Positions 53,628 through 62,880 of a stretch of DNA of 64,000 nt are shown piece by piece (position 1 is the first letter of the stretch; each line of letters begins with the position of its first letter). The stretch lies in contig CAWBLP010000023.1 of assembly GCA_963789495.1 (NCBI GenBank), forward strand, positions 62,001 to 126,000. The letters run 5' to 3'. The stretch is from CAWBLP01 sp963789495. GTDB lineage: Bacteria; Pseudomonadota; Alphaproteobacteria; Acetobacterales; Acetobacteraceae. The notes below the pieces were generated by a model. That model was not told where the DNA came from. It was given only the letters and a program-made list of their open reading frames with translations, and searched no databases. A program made the position numbers and the translations under genes.

Positions 53628-55297
53628 ATCGTGGCTCCGGAGACGCTTCTGGCAGCGCGGAACAGGATGGCGACGGCAATGAACATCATGGCCGTCTGCA
53701 GCAGGGCCATGGCGGCCGAGAGCTCGGAGCTGGCGCTGAGCCAGGAATTGACGATGGCGGGGGCTATCACTTTGGAGTTCGGTCCCATCAGGAAGATCGA
53801 CACGCCGAGTTCACGAATGCCGGCGATGAAGATCAGCAGCCAGGCGGCGGCTAGGCCGGGCCGCAGCAGCGGCAGCGTGACGGTGCGCATCTGGTAGGTC
53901 CAGGACGCGCCGCAGACGCGGGCACATTCCTCCAGGCTCTGGTCCACCTGCAAAACGACGCCGGCGATGGTGCGCAGGCCCAAGGGCAGGAAGACGGTGA
54001 AGTAGGCGATGCCGAGCAGCCAGAGGGTGCCATAAAGCGGAATAGGAATGTTGATCCAGGCCCAGAGCAGGCCCAGACCAAACACCAGCCGTGGCACCGC
54101 CTGGGGCACCATGATGACGTATTCCATCGCGCCGCGGCCGGGGGTGCGTGAGCGGTAGATCAGCCAGGCCAGGACGCCGATGACCGGGACGCCGAGGGAC
54201 GCAACGCTGATCGACAGGATCAGCGAATTGCCGAAGGCAGGCGCGAGCGAGCCCATCTGCAACGCGGTCTGATAATTGGCCAGGGTGAACTGTGCCTGCG
54301 AGAGGATGACCGTGGCGAAGCGCTCGAACGAGGTCAGCGTGAGTGCCGCGAGCGGCAGGACGACGGCGACGAAGATGTAGCCCCAGGCGATGGCCATCAA
54401 TGGCCAGCGCAGTGCACCGACTTCCATTGCGCGCGGGCGGAATGCCTTGCCGGTGATCGTTGCGTAGCTGCCATGGCGCATGATCAGGCGGCTAATGCCG
54501 AGGGTGAGCAGCATGACGCCGAACAACGACAGGCCCATGGCGGCGGCGCGTCCGTAATCAGGCGGGAACGACAAGGTGGCTTCCCAGATCGCGGTGGTGA
54601 CGACGAAGAAGCGGCCGGGGATACCCAGCACGAAGGCGGCGGCGAAAGATCCCAGCATTTCCGCGAACACGAAGATCGTGGCGCTGAGGACGCCGGGCAG
54701 CACTAGCGGCAGGGTGATGCGCAGCGCGGTGCGGATCTTGCCCGCGCCCATCACCCGCGAGCTTTCCTCCAGCGACGGGTCCATCGACTTCATCGAGGCG
54801 GAGATCATCACGAAGGCGACGGTGCCCTCGAACAGCGCCATCACCCAGGCGATGCCATAAGGCGAGTAGATGTTGAAGAAGTCGCCGGAGATGCCGAACC
54901 AGTGCCAGATCTGGTTGATCAAGCCGGTTTTCGGTCCCAGCAGGACTCCCCATGCCATCGCGCCGATCAGCGGCGTCATATAGTAAGGCAGTTCCATCAG
55001 TCGCTCTAGCCGTTCCCGGCCCGGAATATTGGTGCGGGTCAGAATCCAGGCCTGCAGGAAGCCGAACAACACGGCGAGCACGGTCGCGATGCACGCCACC
55101 AACGCGGTGTTGGTAAGGATTCGTGAGTCTTCGATCAGGTTGAGGTAGTTGCTGAAGCCGATCTCTTCCGGCGGGAAGATCTGCGGATCACCGGTGTTGA
55201 ACGATTCGATGATCAGGAAGGCGAGCGGGTACAGCACCAGTGCGCCACAGCCAAGCAGCACCAGCGGCGTCACGATCAGGCGGGCATTGAAGCGCAT
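53624..55297 (-). CDS. ABC transporter permease, two-domain iron(III)-type
   Basis: 557 residues with two binding-protein-dependent permease halves (LAVLFGFLQAWILTRTN... and VIGVLAWLIYRSRTP...), about twelve membrane helices. FbpB-like architecture. Two EAA-type loops (ESSRVMGAGKIRTALRITLPL and EECARVCGASWTYQMRTVTLPLL). Confidence 0.92.
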   Translation of the reverse strand: MRFNARLIVTPLVLLGCGALVLYPLAFLIIESFNTGDPQIFPPEEIGFSNYLNLIEDSRILTNTALVACIATVLAVLFGFLQAWILTRTNIPGRERLERLMELPYYMTPLIGAMAWGVLLGPKTGLINQIWHWFGISGDFFNIYSPYGIAWVMALFEGTVAFVMISASMKSMDPSLEESSRVMGAGKIRTALRITLPLVLPGVLSATIFVFAEMLGSFAAAFVLGIPGRFFVVTTAIWEATLSFPPDYGRAAAMGLSLFGVMLLTLGISRLIMRHGSYATITGKAFRPRAMEVGALRWPLMAIAWGYIFVAVVLPLAALTLTSFERFATVILSQAQFTLANYQTALQMGSLAPAFGNSLILSISVASLGVPVIGVLAWLIYRSRTPGRGAMEYVIMVPQAVPRLVFGLGLLWAWINIPIPLYGTLWLLGIAYFTVFLPLGLRTIAGVVLQVDQSLEECARVCGASWTYQMRTVTLPLLRPGLAAAWLLIFIAGIRELGVSIFLMGPNSKVIAPAIVNSWLSASSELSAAMALLQTAMMFIAVAILFRAARSVSGATI

Positions 55298-55506
55298 GGT
55301 CGGGATGGTTCAGGGGGCCGGGGATGCTGATGCCGACGACGGAGTCGCGACGGCGTGTAGCCGGAATGCGTGGTCGCGACACTGCTGTCGGTGTCCTGCG
55401 GTGGTCTTCAGAATCTGGCAGAGCGCTTGCCGCTGCTGCATCGCGTTTCCCCTGTGTGTCCGTTATCGTCAGTTCAGCACAGCCTGACCGAAGCGCAAAG
55501 CGGTGC

Positions 55507-56547
55507 TCAGCCGACACGCTCCAGCCGGCGGATGCGATGGTTTTCGCTGTCGCCAATGTACAGCGCGCCATCCGGTCCGACGGTGGCGCCATGGGGACGC
55601 GCGAGCCCCGCCCGGAGCGCGGATCCGTGATCGCCGCCGGGTCCGGCCTCACCGGTGCCGGCGATGGTGGTGACGATCCAGCTCTGCGCGTCGATCATGC
55701 GAATTGCATGATTTTCGGTGTCGACGATGAAGATGTTGCCCGCGGCATCGACGGCCAGTTCCTTGGGCGCGTTGAACACCGCGTGGCGTGCGTCATGATC
55801 GTCGCCGGCGTAGCCGCGCGCACCGGTACCGGCAACCGTCTGGATTATCCCGTCCCGCACGCGGCGTAGGCTGCTGCCCTGGCGTTCCTGGATGTACAGC
55901 GTGCCATCGGGCGCAAAGGCGACCGCGCGCGCACCGAAAATGCCCGCGCGCTCCGGCGGGCCGCCGTCGCCGTCATGGCGTGCCTGGCCGGTGCCCGCGA
56001 AGGTTTCAATCGTGCCGGTCCGGAGATCGATCACCCGCACGCGGTGATCGGCGACATCCGCGATGAACAGCCGTCGTTCGGCCGCATCGAGTGCCAGCCC
56101 GTTCGGTTCCGCCAGGCCAGCGGCGATGCAGGGGCCGCCATCCCCGCCGTATTTTCCTTCGCCGTCGCCGGAGAGGGTCGAGATGATACCATCGGTGTCG
56201 ATCTGGCGGACGCGGTGGTTCAGCCGATCGGCGAAATAGATCGCGCCGGATTTCGCTACGACTACACCGTACGGTTCATCGAGCTGCGCCCGGGTTGCCG
56301 GGCCGCCGTCACCGGAAAAGCCGCGCTCGCCGGTGCCGGCGATCGTGGCGATCGTTCGGGTCTTCGCATCGACGCGTCGGATGCAGTGGTTGAACGTGTC
56401 GGAAAAAATCAGGCTTCCATCTGAGGCGAAGGCGAGATCGAAGGGATTGTTGAGCAGTGCCAGGGTCGCCGGTCCGCCGTCGCCGGCATAGCCCTGAGTC
56501 CCGCTGCCCACGACGCTGGTGATGACCCAGTGTGCGCTGCCTGCCAT
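55507..56547 (-). CDS. NHL-repeat beta-propeller protein
   Basis: 346 residues from MAGSAHWVITSVVGSG. Six NHL repeats; each has a loop like GTGxxGYAGDGGPA followed by NxPxxLAxDxxGxxxxxDxxNHxIR. The whole protein is one six-bladed propeller. No signal peptide, unusual since many relatives are secreted. Role unknown. Divergent from the 543-residue gene. Confidence 0.88.
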   Translation of the reverse strand: MAGSAHWVITSVVGSGTQGYAGDGGPATLALLNNPFDLAFASDGSLIFSDTFNHCIRRVDAKTRTIATIAGTGERGFSGDGGPATRAQLDEPYGVVVAKSGAIYFADRLNHRVRQIDTDGIISTLSGDGEGKYGGDGGPCIAAGLAEPNGLALDAAERRLFIADVADHRVRVIDLRTGTIETFAGTGQARHDGDGGPPERAGIFGARAVAFAPDGTLYIQERQGSSLRRVRDGIIQTVAGTGARGYAGDDHDARHAVFNAPKELAVDAAGNIFIVDTENHAIRMIDAQSWIVTTIAGTGEAGPGGDHGSALRAGLARPHGATVGPDGALYIGDSENHRIRRLERVG

Positions 56548-56631
56548 AACGTGTTCTCCCCCTGGGCGTCTTCTTCCCCTGGGCGCCCACGATGGTTGTC
56601 GGGACTGGCGTGTCAAGCTTAGGATCGGACA

Positions 56632-58263
56632 ATGAGCAGACTGGAGGAAGCCGAGATGGACGCACAGACGCAGCGCGGCGAAGCATCCCGCCTCTACGAC
56701 AGGCTGGAGGAGCGGATTCTGGCGCGCGACCAGGTGGCCGCCAGCCAGGTGTTCTACGATCTGGTCCGTGCCGGGCGTCCGCTGAACGAGATCGTCGCGG
56801 AAGGTGTGCGCATCCATGCACCGTACACGCATGTGCCGTATCACGAGCGGATCGACGACGGCTATCCGAATTTCGTGAACAACGACCATTGCCTGCTGAG
56901 TGCGCGTGCGACGATCAATCTGACCCGCATGCTGCCGGAGCATCTGGCGATGGCGCCGATGGCGCAGACGATCTGGTACATTCCTAGCGGGTTGGATATC
57001 TGGAACCAGAAGATCAACAAGGCGCCAGGCCATTACACGCGGATGCGCGGCAATATTGGCACGGTGGAAGCACCGCCGGCGCCGGTTGCGCCCTGGCCGG
57101 ACCAGGAGCCGCTGCGTCAGAGCGGCCCGCTGAAGGAGCGGCTGAACACCTGGATGACACTGGTGCATCGCGGCCAGGTGCTGGAGGCCTACCGGATCTT
57201 CCTCGGCCTGATGGAAGAAAAGGCCGATCGCAAGGAGGTGCTGGCGGAGCTGGTGTTTGCCGGGCTGATCGATGTGCAGGACCGGATGCTGTTCAACCGG
57301 TCCTACACGACCGGCCACAAGGCGTATCGCGCCCGTTCCACCGTGGAAATCGGTCATGCAATCGGCTGGGACGATCCGGCGACGCATCATGTGCTGTATG
57401 CCGGTGCATTGGATATGGCCGTGGGGCCACGCTGGTACTCGACCTACGAGATGGCGTGCAACATGGTGAAGATGCACATCGAGGGTGAGGCGTTGCATGC
57501 GGTGCCGTATGGCGGCGTGAGCGAGGCCGAACTCGCGATGCTGCGCAACAACCGGGAGCCGTTGAATCAGCAGGAATCGGCCGAACTGATCGAGGCGGTG
57601 ATCCGACGGCACGAGCCGGAGAACCTGCATGCGGTAACAAAGCTGCTGCAATCCGGCAAGGATCCGCGCCGCATCCTGGATGTGCTGCAGATCGCCGCCG
57701 CGACGGTGGTGATGGAGACGCAGAATCCGAGCAACTTCTCGATGCCGCATCACTGCTATGAGTATTCCAATACGCTGGCCTGGTTCTTCGATACGTTCGA
57801 CCATCCGCGGCGCTTGCGGCTGATCTATCTGCTGGCGTCATTCCTCAACCAGGTGGCATGGCATCAGAGCGGTATCGGCGAGGTGCACCCGGTGATGATC
57901 CACCCGCCGAGCGGGGCGGATCGGATGACGGCGGGGCAGTTGCTGGATCGGGTGGAAGCGGCGGTTTGTGCGCTCAATGGGCAGGAAAGCCTGGACTGGA
58001 CGCAGGCCTATCTGGACAATGTCGGCGATCGCGCGCCGTTGGTGCAGCGCATTGCGCTGGCCGCGACCAAGCTGGGGAACGATCCGCACAACCAGGAAAT
58101 CGCCCAGTGCATGCTGATGGATTTTGGCACCAATCAGCATCCCGAGCGTGACAAGCTGTTGCTGGCGGCAGCCTATCATACCGCGATGCATCGCAAATAC
58201 GGTGACCCACTGGAACCGGCGCGTCGCTTTGGTCAGGCGATGGGGCTGGTGGAGCTGCAGTAG
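56632..58263 (+). CDS. Unrecognised 543-residue His-rich helical protein
   Basis: No family recognised. Start at 56632 or 56656 (GGAGG fits the latter better). It looks all-helical and cytoplasmic. Conserved-looking clusters: HAPYTHVPYHERID, NNDHCLLSARAT, THHVLYAGALDMAVGPRWYSTYEMACNMVKMHIEG, SMPHHCYEYSNTLAWFFDTF and LNQVAWHQSG. The His could bind metal or heme. No signal peptide. It diverges from the NHL gene (84 bp between starts) and precedes the third TfdA-like gene. Confidence 0.7.
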   Translation: MSRLEEAEMDAQTQRGEASRLYDRLEERILARDQVAASQVFYDLVRAGRPLNEIVAEGVRIHAPYTHVPYHERIDDGYPNFVNNDHCLLSARATINLTRMLPEHLAMAPMAQTIWYIPSGLDIWNQKINKAPGHYTRMRGNIGTVEAPPAPVAPWPDQEPLRQSGPLKERLNTWMTLVHRGQVLEAYRIFLGLMEEKADRKEVLAELVFAGLIDVQDRMLFNRSYTTGHKAYRARSTVEIGHAIGWDDPATHHVLYAGALDMAVGPRWYSTYEMACNMVKMHIEGEALHAVPYGGVSEAELAMLRNNREPLNQQESAELIEAVIRRHEPENLHAVTKLLQSGKDPRRILDVLQIAAATVVMETQNPSNFSMPHHCYEYSNTLAWFFDTFDHPRRLRLIYLLASFLNQVAWHQSGIGEVHPVMIHPPSGADRMTAGQLLDRVEAAVCALNGQESLDWTQAYLDNVGDRAPLVQRIALAATKLGNDPHNQEIAQCMLMDFGTNQHPERDKLLLAAAYHTAMHRKYGDPLEPARRFGQAMGLVELQ

Positions 58264-58498
58264 CGTAACGAGGGCAGTGGATTGCGTTCGTGGCCTGGTG
58301 ACGGCTTGAATTTCTCGGTTCACCGGGGCTGCCGGTGATGAAGGCCTCGGACTGTAGGAGGTGAAGTCGCGGAATGCCGGGGCCTTCGCCGGGCACGACG
58401 TGGGGGTGCGGCACGACGTGGGGAGCCGGCATGATGCCGTTGGTCGCTGTGATGAGCGGCCACCGCGATGACGAGATTAGCAACCAGGGACATTGCAC

Positions 58499-59389
58499 AT
58501 GGCGATATCCATTCATCCGATCGATCCTGCCGCTCGCCCGTTCTTTGCCGGCGAGGTTTCCGGACTCGACATCACGCAACCGCTCTCCGCGGAGCAGGTG
58601 CAGACGATCGCCGCCGGCATGGATCAGTTCGGCGTGCTGGTGTTCCACGACCAGAATTTCGATGACGAAACGCAGCTCGCATTCAGTCGCAACTTCGGCG
58701 GGCTGGAGCAGGCGAGTGGCGACCTGAGTTGGGGCAAGGAGCGTCGGCTGGCGGATAACGTCAACGACATCTCCAATCTCGACCACACGGGTGCCATCCT
58801 GTCGCGCGACGACCGGCGGCGCCTGTTCTCCCTCGGCAACCGGTTATGGCACTCGGACAGCTCGTTCAAGCAAGTGCCGGCGAAGTATTCGCTGCTGTCC
58901 GCGCGGTCGATTCCAAGTTCCGGCGGCAACACCGAATTCGCCGACATGCGTGCGGCCTATGACGCGTTGGACGAGGCAACCAAGGCGGAGTGCGAGACCC
59001 TGGTCTGCGAGCACAGCCAAATGTTCTCCCGCTCCATTCTGGGGTTTTCCGACTTCACCGATGACGAGCGGCAGCGCTTCGCGCCGGTGCAGCAGCGGCT
59101 GGTGCGACGCCATCCCGTCACCGGACGCAAATCGCTGTATTTGGCGTCGCATGCGGGCACCATCCTTGGCTGGCCTGTGCCGGAGGCGCGCGCGTTCCTG
59201 CGCGATCTGAACGAGCACGCAACGCAGCGCCAGTTCGTATATTCCCATGTCTGGCGGCAGTGGGATCTGGTGATGTGGGACAATCGCGTGGCCATGCATC
59301 GCGCCCGTCCGTATGATCACACCCAGGTTCGGGACATGCACCGCACCACGGTGGCATGCGAGCAATCGACCATGGCCGATAGCGACTGA
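58499..59389 (+). CDS. TfdA/TauD-type dioxygenase (copy C)
   Basis: 296 residues from the ATG after CAGGGACATTGCAC. Triad LWHSDSSF and MWDNRVAMHRARPY. Close relative of copies A and B (16787-18602), about 40 kb away. Context differs: unknown 543-residue protein and iron-type transporter. It may act on a related acid. Confidence 0.9.
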   Translation: MAISIHPIDPAARPFFAGEVSGLDITQPLSAEQVQTIAAGMDQFGVLVFHDQNFDDETQLAFSRNFGGLEQASGDLSWGKERRLADNVNDISNLDHTGAILSRDDRRRLFSLGNRLWHSDSSFKQVPAKYSLLSARSIPSSGGNTEFADMRAAYDALDEATKAECETLVCEHSQMFSRSILGFSDFTDDERQRFAPVQQRLVRRHPVTGRKSLYLASHAGTILGWPVPEARAFLRDLNEHATQRQFVYSHVWRQWDLVMWDNRVAMHRARPYDHTQVRDMHRTTVACEQSTMADSD

Positions 59390-59487
59390 CCCTCCTGCTT
59401 TGTAATGTGGGCCGATATTAGTGTTCGGCGTGGGCCCTGGGCAGCATGCGGGCCCGGCTCGCTCGTCGCGGGTGACGGGGGCGGGCG

Positions 59488-59844
59488 TTATCCGGGGTCT
59501 CGGCTCAGCCCCTTGGCTTGCAGCGCGGCCAGGTACTCCTGCCAACGGGAGTCCTGCTCGCGGCCAAGCTGATGGAGGTAGCCCCAGGAGTAGATGCCGG
59601 TGTCGTGCAGGTCGTCGAACAGCAGGCGGACCGCGTAATGCCCCACCGGCTCAATGCCGATGATGCCGACATGGCGGCGGCCGGGAATGGTCTGGCGCTG
59701 GCCGGGACCATGGCCTTGCACTTCGGCACTGGGGCTTTCCACACGCAGGAACTCGGCGGGGAAGCTGAAGCGTGCGCCGTCGTCGAACGTGACATCCAGC
59801 GTGCGAGCGGCCTGGTTCAGGCGGATTTCGATGGCAATGGGCAT
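59488..59844 (-). CDS. DUF971 (GBBH-like N-terminal) protein
   Basis: 118 residues. LDVTFDDGARFSFPAEFLRVESPSAE, then VGHYAVRLLFDDLHDTGIYSWGYLHQLG. Matches the DUF971 domain, linked in other proteins to gamma-butyrobetaine hydroxylase. Unknown role; ends one base before the Trm112 stop on the minus strand. Confidence 0.88.
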   Translation of the reverse strand: MPIAIEIRLNQAARTLDVTFDDGARFSFPAEFLRVESPSAEVQGHGPGQRQTIPGRRHVGIIGIEPVGHYAVRLLFDDLHDTGIYSWGYLHQLGREQDSRWQEYLAALQAKGLSRDPG

Positions 59845-60045
59845 CTAATCGTCCAGCGGACGGGCTTCCTCGGGCAGCATGATGGGAATGCCGTCGCGCA
59901 CCGGATAGGCCAGGCTGGCCTTGCGGCTGATCAGCTCATTCGCCGCGCGGTCGTATTCGAGCGGGCCCTTGGTCAGCGGGCAGACCAGGATTTCCAGCAG
60001 GCGGGGGTCGATCGGCGGCTGGCGCGGCAGGTCGTTGCCACTCAT
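59845..60045 (-). CDS. Trm112-family protein
   Basis: 66 residues. LLEILVCPLTKGPLEYDRAANELISRKASLAYPVRDGIPIMLPEEAR, the UPF0434/Trm112 fold; only one Cys remains of the zinc knuckle. Probable methyltransferase activator by homology. Packed between DUF971 and LON-domain genes. Confidence 0.93.
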   Translation of the reverse strand: MSGNDLPRQPPIDPRLLEILVCPLTKGPLEYDRAANELISRKASLAYPVRDGIPIMLPEEARPLDD

Positions 60046-60058
60046 GGTGGTGCCCTTC

Positions 60059-60721
60059 TCAGCTTGCGGCCTGGCCGGGTGGCAGGCCGGTTCCCGCGGC
60101 TCCCATCTGCAGCAGTGTCAGCAGTGTGGCGCTGCGTTCGGCCTCACTGGGTGCTTCCAGCAGCGCCTGCTTCTCGACCGGCTCGAACGGGCAGACCATC
60201 GACAGTGTCACCACCAGGGTCTCGTCCGGCATCCGGCGGATGGCATCCCAATTGGCCTCGATCTGGCGGTGTGCGAAGTAACTGCGCAGCGCGCTCAGCA
60301 GCGGCTCCCTATCCACGCTGGTCTGGCTGGTCAGGTCGAGATCGCCAAGATAGCCGGAGTAATCCGCCCTCACACGCCGATAGCCACGTTGCATCGGCAG
60401 TTCGGCGGCGACGTCGAAACGGATCAGGCCGCTGAGCGTGATTAGATAGCGCCCGTCATCGGTCTCGCTGAACGAGGACAACCGCCCCAGGCAGCCGACG
60501 CGGAACAGGCCTGGTCCGGTTTCAGTGTCCGGGGTCTGCGGGTCGGGCTGGATCATGCCGAACATGCGGCCGGCGGCCAGCGCGTCCTCCACCATCGCCA
60601 GGTAGCGCGGCTCGAAGATATTCAGCGGCAGCTTGCCGCGCGGCAGCAGCAGGGCACCCGGCAGGGGGAACACCGCGCATTCGGCCGGCAGATCCTGTGG
60701 CGTCGGATGGAACGCGGCCAT
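60059..60721 (-). CDS. LON-substrate-binding-domain protein
   Basis: 220 residues. FPLPGALLLPRGKLPLNIFEPRYLAMVEDAL is the PUA-like LON N-domain; no ATPase or protease domain. May bind unfolded substrate. Follows the CnoX gene by 9 bp. Confidence 0.91.
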   Translation of the reverse strand: MAAFHPTPQDLPAECAVFPLPGALLLPRGKLPLNIFEPRYLAMVEDALAAGRMFGMIQPDPQTPDTETGPGLFRVGCLGRLSSFSETDDGRYLITLSGLIRFDVAAELPMQRGYRRVRADYSGYLGDLDLTSQTSVDREPLLSALRSYFAHRQIEANWDAIRRMPDETLVVTLSMVCPFEPVEKQALLEAPSEAERSATLLTLLQMGAAGTGLPPGQAAS

Positions 60722-60730
60722 TTCCGCTTG

Positions 60731-61681
60731 CTAGCTGAACAGCATCGCGGAGAGCTTGCGCCGGGCGGCCATGGTGGTGGCATCGTCGAAGCCCCAGGCT
60801 TCGAAGAACTTCAGCAATTGTAGCCGGGCGGCGTCCTCGTTCCAGCCGCGGTTGCGGCGGATGATGTCGAGCAGCGCGTCGGCGGCCTGTTCGCGCTGCT
60901 CGGTCGCATTCAGCGCCGTGGCGAGGTCGTAGCGCGCCTGGAAGTCGGTCGGGTCGGCGGCGACGCGGGCCTGCAGGCTTTGCAACTGGGCGGCAGCGGC
61001 GCGGCCTTCCTGCGCCAGAGCGAGGGCGCTGCGGGCACCGGCGACCTCGGCATGGTCGGCCAGCTTCGCGGGCACCTGCTCGAGCGCCTGTTGCGCCTCG
61101 TCCTCGCGGCCAAGCGCCATGAGGGTGCGGATCAGGCCGCCCCAGGCGTCCGCATTTTCCGGTTCCTGCTGCAGCAGAGCACTGAACAGCGTCCCCGCCT
61201 GCTCTGCATCACCTTCGTCCAGCGCGGCCTTGGCATCGGCCAGCAGGTCGGCGGTTGGCATGGTGCCGCCAGCGGCCTTGAGCAGGGTCTCAACGAAGCG
61301 CTTCACCTCGGATTCCGGCAGCGCGCCCTGAAAGATGTCGGCGATCTGGCCCTGCCAAAAGGCAGCGACGGTGGGGACGGACTGCATGGGCAGGCCGAGC
61401 TGGGCGAGTTGCTGGATGAGGGCACGGTTCTTGTCGATGTCGATCTTGACCAGCTTCACGCGCCCGCCCGCAGCGCGGACCACCTTTTCCAGCGTTGGGG
61501 TGAGCTGTTTGCAGGGGCCGCACCAAGTGGCCCAGAAATCCACGAGGACGGGGAGCTGGCGCGAGGCTTCAACCACCTCCTGCATAAAGTTCTTCTGGTC
61601 GCCTTCGACGATCATGGCAGCGTCCTGGGCGGCTGGGCCGCCGGGCTGGGCGGAGGGCGATTGGCCGATGATATGGTCCAT
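60731..61681 (-). CDS. cnoX: CnoX-type thioredoxin/TPR chaperedoxin
   Basis: 316 residues. Thioredoxin domain with WCGPC (53-57) then TPR-like helices from about 140 (PTADLLADAKAALDEGDAEQAGTLFSALLQQ). Full CxxC, so it could be redox-active. It protects proteins from oxidative aggregation and cooperates with GroEL. Start of the cluster. Confidence 0.9.
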   Translation of the reverse strand: MDHIIGQSPSAQPGGPAAQDAAMIVEGDQKNFMQEVVEASRQLPVLVDFWATWCGPCKQLTPTLEKVVRAAGGRVKLVKIDIDKNRALIQQLAQLGLPMQSVPTVAAFWQGQIADIFQGALPESEVKRFVETLLKAAGGTMPTADLLADAKAALDEGDAEQAGTLFSALLQQEPENADAWGGLIRTLMALGREDEAQQALEQVPAKLADHAEVAGARSALALAQEGRAAAAQLQSLQARVAADPTDFQARYDLATALNATEQREQAADALLDIIRRNRGWNEDAARLQLLKFFEAWGFDDATTMAARRKLSAMLFS

Positions 61682-61885
61682 TGTTGCGGGCTTCCTGCCG
61701 TCGTGTCCGACGTTTTACATGTTACGCCATCCCGCGCGAAACAAGCGCGAGGCGACCTGTTGAGGCGACCTTGCCGCTCCCGGCCGGCTGCGTCCAGGGG
61801 CTGGGGTGGCGGGGGGATTGCCGGCGGGGACGGGCTTGCAATCGCGCGGCAGGCCGCCTAGAACCCGCGGCCTGTCTGACGGAGC

Positions 61886-61960
61886 GCGGGCGTAGCTCAG
61901 GGGTAGAGCACAACCTTGCCAAGGTTGGGGTCGAGGGTTCGAATCCCTTCGCCCGCTCCA
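61886..61960 (+). tRNA. tRNA-Gly (GCC)
   Basis: Acceptor GCGGGCG/CGCCCGC, anticodon loop TTGCCAA (GCC), T-loop TTCGAAT and encoded CCA end. All arms fold. Confidence 0.97.
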
Positions 61961-61991
61961 GATTTTCTCAGGAAAACCAAGGACTTCCAAG

Positions 61992-62012
61992 CGGCCCTCT
62001 GGGGCCGTTTTT
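61992..62012 (+). terminator. Terminator after tRNA-Gly
   Basis: CGGCCC-TCTG-GGGCCG followed by five T. Confidence 0.8.
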
Positions 62013-62194
62013 GCTTCCAAGGTCCCAGCGACAGCAATTTGGAAGCTCAGCGGAAGCGCCGCGCAGAAAGTGGCCGGCGGCGGAATCGCGGGTTCGGCGG
62101 TGCCGGACGCACCCACACGCCAGCCATCAGGCGCTGAGGCAGGACGCTTGACGCTCGATCAAACCCCCGCCGTTGATCTATAAAATCCTTCATT

Positions 62195-62202
62195 TTCTAG
62201 AA
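62195..62202. promoter_or_regulatory. Palindrome upstream of vapB
   Basis: TTCTAGAA within an AT-rich patch 15 bp before the antitoxin start; candidate operator. Confidence 0.35.
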
Positions 62203-62216
62203 TCGCAGTGGACGGC

Positions 62217-62474
62217 ATGGCCCTGAGCCTGAAGGATCCTGAGACCGACCGCCTCGCCCGCGCGCTGGCGGCACTGACCGGGGAGACGCTCACGGAGGCG
62301 ATCCGCAGGGCGTTGGCCGAGCGGCTGGAGCGCGAGCGGATCCAACGGGGCCATCCGGGCGGCCTCGCTGGCCGGATCCGCGAGATCGGTGAGCAGTGCG
62401 CGGCGCTGTCTGACCTGGCCCCGCCTGCGACGGGTGCACCGCCTGGGCCTGGTGCCGCGGGGGTGTGGCGCTGA
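62217..62474 (+). CDS. vapB: VapB-type antitoxin
   Basis: 85 residues from MALSLKDPETDRLARALA. N-terminal DNA-binding region (GETLTEAIRRALAERLERERI) and a flexible tail. Pairs with and overlaps the following toxin by one base. Confidence 0.85.
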   Translation: MALSLKDPETDRLARALAALTGETLTEAIRRALAERLERERIQRGHPGGLAGRIREIGEQCAALSDLAPPATGAPPGPGAAGVWR

Positions 62475-62872
62475 TGGTGGTCGATGGGTCGGTGCTGCTC
62501 GCCGTCCTGCTCCGGACACCGGATGCCGCCCAATTCGACGCCGCCCTCGCCGACGCGCCAGTTCGTCTGATCTCGGCGGTGACCCGGGCGGAGGTCGCCT
62601 GCGCCATCGAGAGCCGCAAAGGCGCGCCCGGCCGGACGGCCCTGGAACGGCTGCTGCGCGAGGGCGACTTCCAGACCGCAGCGGTCACACCGCAGCAGGC
62701 GGACCTCGCTGCTGACGCGTTCCGACGGTTCGGCACGGGCCGGCAGTCTGCCGCACTGAGCCTGGGCGATTGCTTTGCGTACGCTCTGGCCCAAACCGTC
62801 GGCCTGCCGCTGCTGTTCAGGGACGAGCGGTTCCGGCAGACCGATGTCGCCGCCGCCCTGGTGCCCGAGTAG
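62474..62872 (+). CDS. vapC: VapC-type PIN-domain toxin
   Basis: 132 residues from MVVDGSVLLAVLL. PIN ribonuclease: Asp (VVDGS), Glu (RAEVACAIE) and Asp (SLGDCFAYALA) for Mg2+. Cleaves RNA unless bound by VapB. Next to the tRNA-Gly gene, a common entry point for mobile DNA. Confidence 0.9.
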   Translation: MVVDGSVLLAVLLRTPDAAQFDAALADAPVRLISAVTRAEVACAIESRKGAPGRTALERLLREGDFQTAAVTPQQADLAADAFRRFGTGRQSAALSLGDCFAYALAQTVGLPLLFRDERFRQTDVAAALVPE

Positions 62873-62880
62873 AGCGTTCG

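Noticed and set aside
58385..58425. Short direct repeat GGCACGACGTGGGG
   Set aside because: Only two copies; too short to interpret.
61886..61960. Attachment-site duplication of tRNA-Gly 3' end
   Set aside because: No second copy within the window.
61715..62116. Minus-strand ORF across tRNA-Gly (SNPRP-like peptide)
   Set aside because: Antisense of a tRNA; a well-known spurious translation.
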